This document shows positions 37,509-37,880 of a DNA stretch of 37,880 nt, one piece after another. How positions within the stretch are numbered: the stretch's first letter is position 1; each line of letters starts with the position of its first letter. The translations under genes and the position numbers were made by a program. Source of the DNA: a virus; IMG/VR virus record IMGVR_UViG_3300048833_000141, positions 1 to 37,880 of that record; one strand, written 5' to 3'. The notes under the pieces are model-generated. The model was not told the DNA's origin. It searched no databases and saw only the letters and a list, made by a program, of their open reading frames with translations.

Positions 37509-37604
37509 ATCAAGTGTGGCGGCTGAGCCTGTAAATACCCCCGCTGGGGGCACAAGGAACAGTTCCGAAGGCGGTGCAATCCGCTGCCAGCCGCCACACT
37601 TGAT
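37509..37604 (+). ncRNA. Structured RNA element with 17-bp perfect stem
   Basis: A 17-base perfect inverted repeat (37509-37525 with 37588-37604, right arm CAGCCGCCACACTTGAT) encloses three more hairpins: CCCCC/GGGGG (near 37538-37550), GGAAC/GTTCC (37556-37566) and GCGG/CCGC (37571-37584, loop TGCAAT). This forms a four-way or five-way junction of 96 nt. Part of it (GGTGCAATCCGCTGCC, then GCCGCCAC) resembles cobalamin-riboswitch conserved boxes, and the last hairpin looks like a T arm, but neither match is complete. Its 3' arm overlaps the tRNA-like element by 3 bases. Confidence 0.55.
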
Positions 37605-37706
37605 GGTGTAGCTCAGTTGGTAGATCGGACAACCGGAATCGCGACGCGGGAGGAAATGCCCGCTGTGCCCGGTGTCATCGCGCTGGTTCGAGTCCGGCCA
37701 CCATCA
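37602..37706 (+). ncRNA. tRNA-like RNA with extended hairpin in place of the anticodon arm
   Basis: The acceptor GATGGTG pairs with CACCATC (7 of 7), positions 8-9 are TA, the D arm has GCTCAGTTGGTAGATC with the two invariant G, the variable loop is ATCGC, and the T arm is GCTGG-TTCGAGT-CCGGC. All elbow contacts of a tRNA seem present. The anticodon arm is replaced by a 49-nt hairpin (37628-37676): GACA-A-CCGG pairs with CCGG-TGTC, then an inner GCGGG/CCCGC with loop AGGAAATG. There is no anticodon loop and no encoded CCA. It could be a tRNA mimic or a decayed tRNA. Confidence 0.6.
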
Positions 37707-37753
37707 CACAAAAGCCCCCCGGTTTTCCAAAAAACCTAGTCTCCATGCGGTTC

Positions 37754-37776
37754 TCGACCCCGGTTCGAGGCACCAC
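37754..37776 (+). other. attR: attR core (23 bp)
   Basis: Exact copy of the last 23 bases of the tRNA-Leu region at 105-127. It marks the right end of the prophage. Bases before it (CGGTTC) also resemble the tRNA but are not exact. Confidence 0.93.
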
Positions 37777-37818
37777 CCACACTGGGCGTTTTGTGCCTGC
37801 AACGGTAGAGTGACTTTC

Positions 37819-37880
37819 ATGACCCGATACAACCCGCCCTTCGAAATTCATGTCCATGGCGACGTGCCGCTGCGTGACGA
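37819..37880 (+). CDS. Host gene, start only (partial)
   Basis: Outside the prophage. The ATG at 37819 opens a frame that leaves the window: MTRYNPPFEIHVHGDVPLRD. The string VHGDVPLRD recalls conserved hypothetical proteins of Comamonadaceae, from memory only. It would lie downstream of the tRNA-Leu gene in the uninterrupted chromosome. Confidence 0.6.
   Translation, partial: MTRYNPPFEIHVHGDVPLRD

Larger units (their letters stand above)
105..37776 (+). mobile_element. Complete siphovirus prophage integrated in tRNA-Leu
   Basis: The element is bounded by 23-bp direct repeats of the tRNA-Leu 3' end. It carries in order an integrase, an early operon, an immunity region with CI-like and Cro-like proteins, replication, terminase, portal, capsid, tail, tip and lysis genes. 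All essential modules of a lambda-like siphovirus are present. The terminase and portal resemble the lambda GpA/GpB families, while the tail tip follows the DUF2460/DUF2163/NlpC order. Only one clear frameshift is seen, in an early gene near 5193, so the phage may be inducible. Confidence 0.95.

Noticed and set aside
37509-37604. Canonical cobalamin riboswitch
   Set aside because: The GGTGCAATCC and GCCGCCAC strings resemble B12 boxes, but the loop is one base short, the expected upstream elements are missing, a 17-bp perfect closing stem is atypical, and no B12-related gene follows.
37602-37706. Ordinary tRNA gene (Thr-like 5' half)
   Set aside because: The 5' half resembles tRNA-Thr, but there is no 7-base anticodon loop, and the space between D and T arms is about 30 bases too long. 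Group I introns are far longer, so it is not a typical intron-bearing tRNA.
37602-37735. tmRNA fragment
   Set aside because: A D arm with GGTA and a full D stem is present, which tmRNA lacks, and there is no Ala-type acceptor or tag reading frame of the usual type.

Overview
The window holds one complete siphovirus prophage, about 37.7 kb, integrated in a tRNA-Leu(UAA) gene of a GC-rich bacterium. The host is most likely a betaproteobacterium of the order Burkholderiales, inferred from base composition, gene families and gene order. The intact tRNA-Leu lies at 34-126. Its last 23 bases (105-127) are repeated at 37754-37776, which gives attL and attR. A host gene starts just beyond attR and runs off the window.

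Layout from left to right. A tyrosine integrase (269-1246) reads away from attL. About 22 small genes on the minus strand (8144 down to 1373) form an early operon, mostly joined by ATGA or GTGA overlaps. They include an excisionase-like protein, a MazG-like NTP pyrophosphohydrolase, a stand-alone dUTPase C-terminal fragment, DNA-binding proteins and small membrane proteins. The immunity region (8150-9600) has a lipoprotein moron, a short CI-like repressor and a Cro-like repressor. Two matching 44-bp promoter/operators drive the left and right early operons. Rightward early genes (10339-12872) encode regulators and a lambda O/P-like replication pair, with an iteron-like cluster inside the O-like gene.

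The late region is on the plus strand. It starts with the Nu1/GpA-type terminase, then a minor-tail-Z-like protein, a Mor-family activator and the portal. An unusual block of four structural genes follows, including a LamG-plus-repeats protein. Next come a protease-capsid fusion, head-tail connectors, tail tube, G/GT tail chaperones with a -1 frameshift, tape measure, the DUF2460/DUF2163/NlpC/tip cassette typical of siphoviruses and gene transfer agents, and a lysis cassette (holin, GH108 endolysin, nested Rz/Rz1). A strong terminator at 36523-36559 closes the region.

Between that terminator and attR is an accessory patch. It holds a complete tRNA-Arg(CCU), the C-terminal scar of a second integrase, and two back-to-back structured RNA elements. 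One folds as a cloverleaf with a canonical elbow, but its anticodon arm is replaced by a long hairpin whose loop shows AGGAAATG. This is the strongest candidate for something undescribed. A second candidate is a 32-bp element with dyad symmetry found twice, before two structural transcription units, the first copy directly behind the Mor-family gene.
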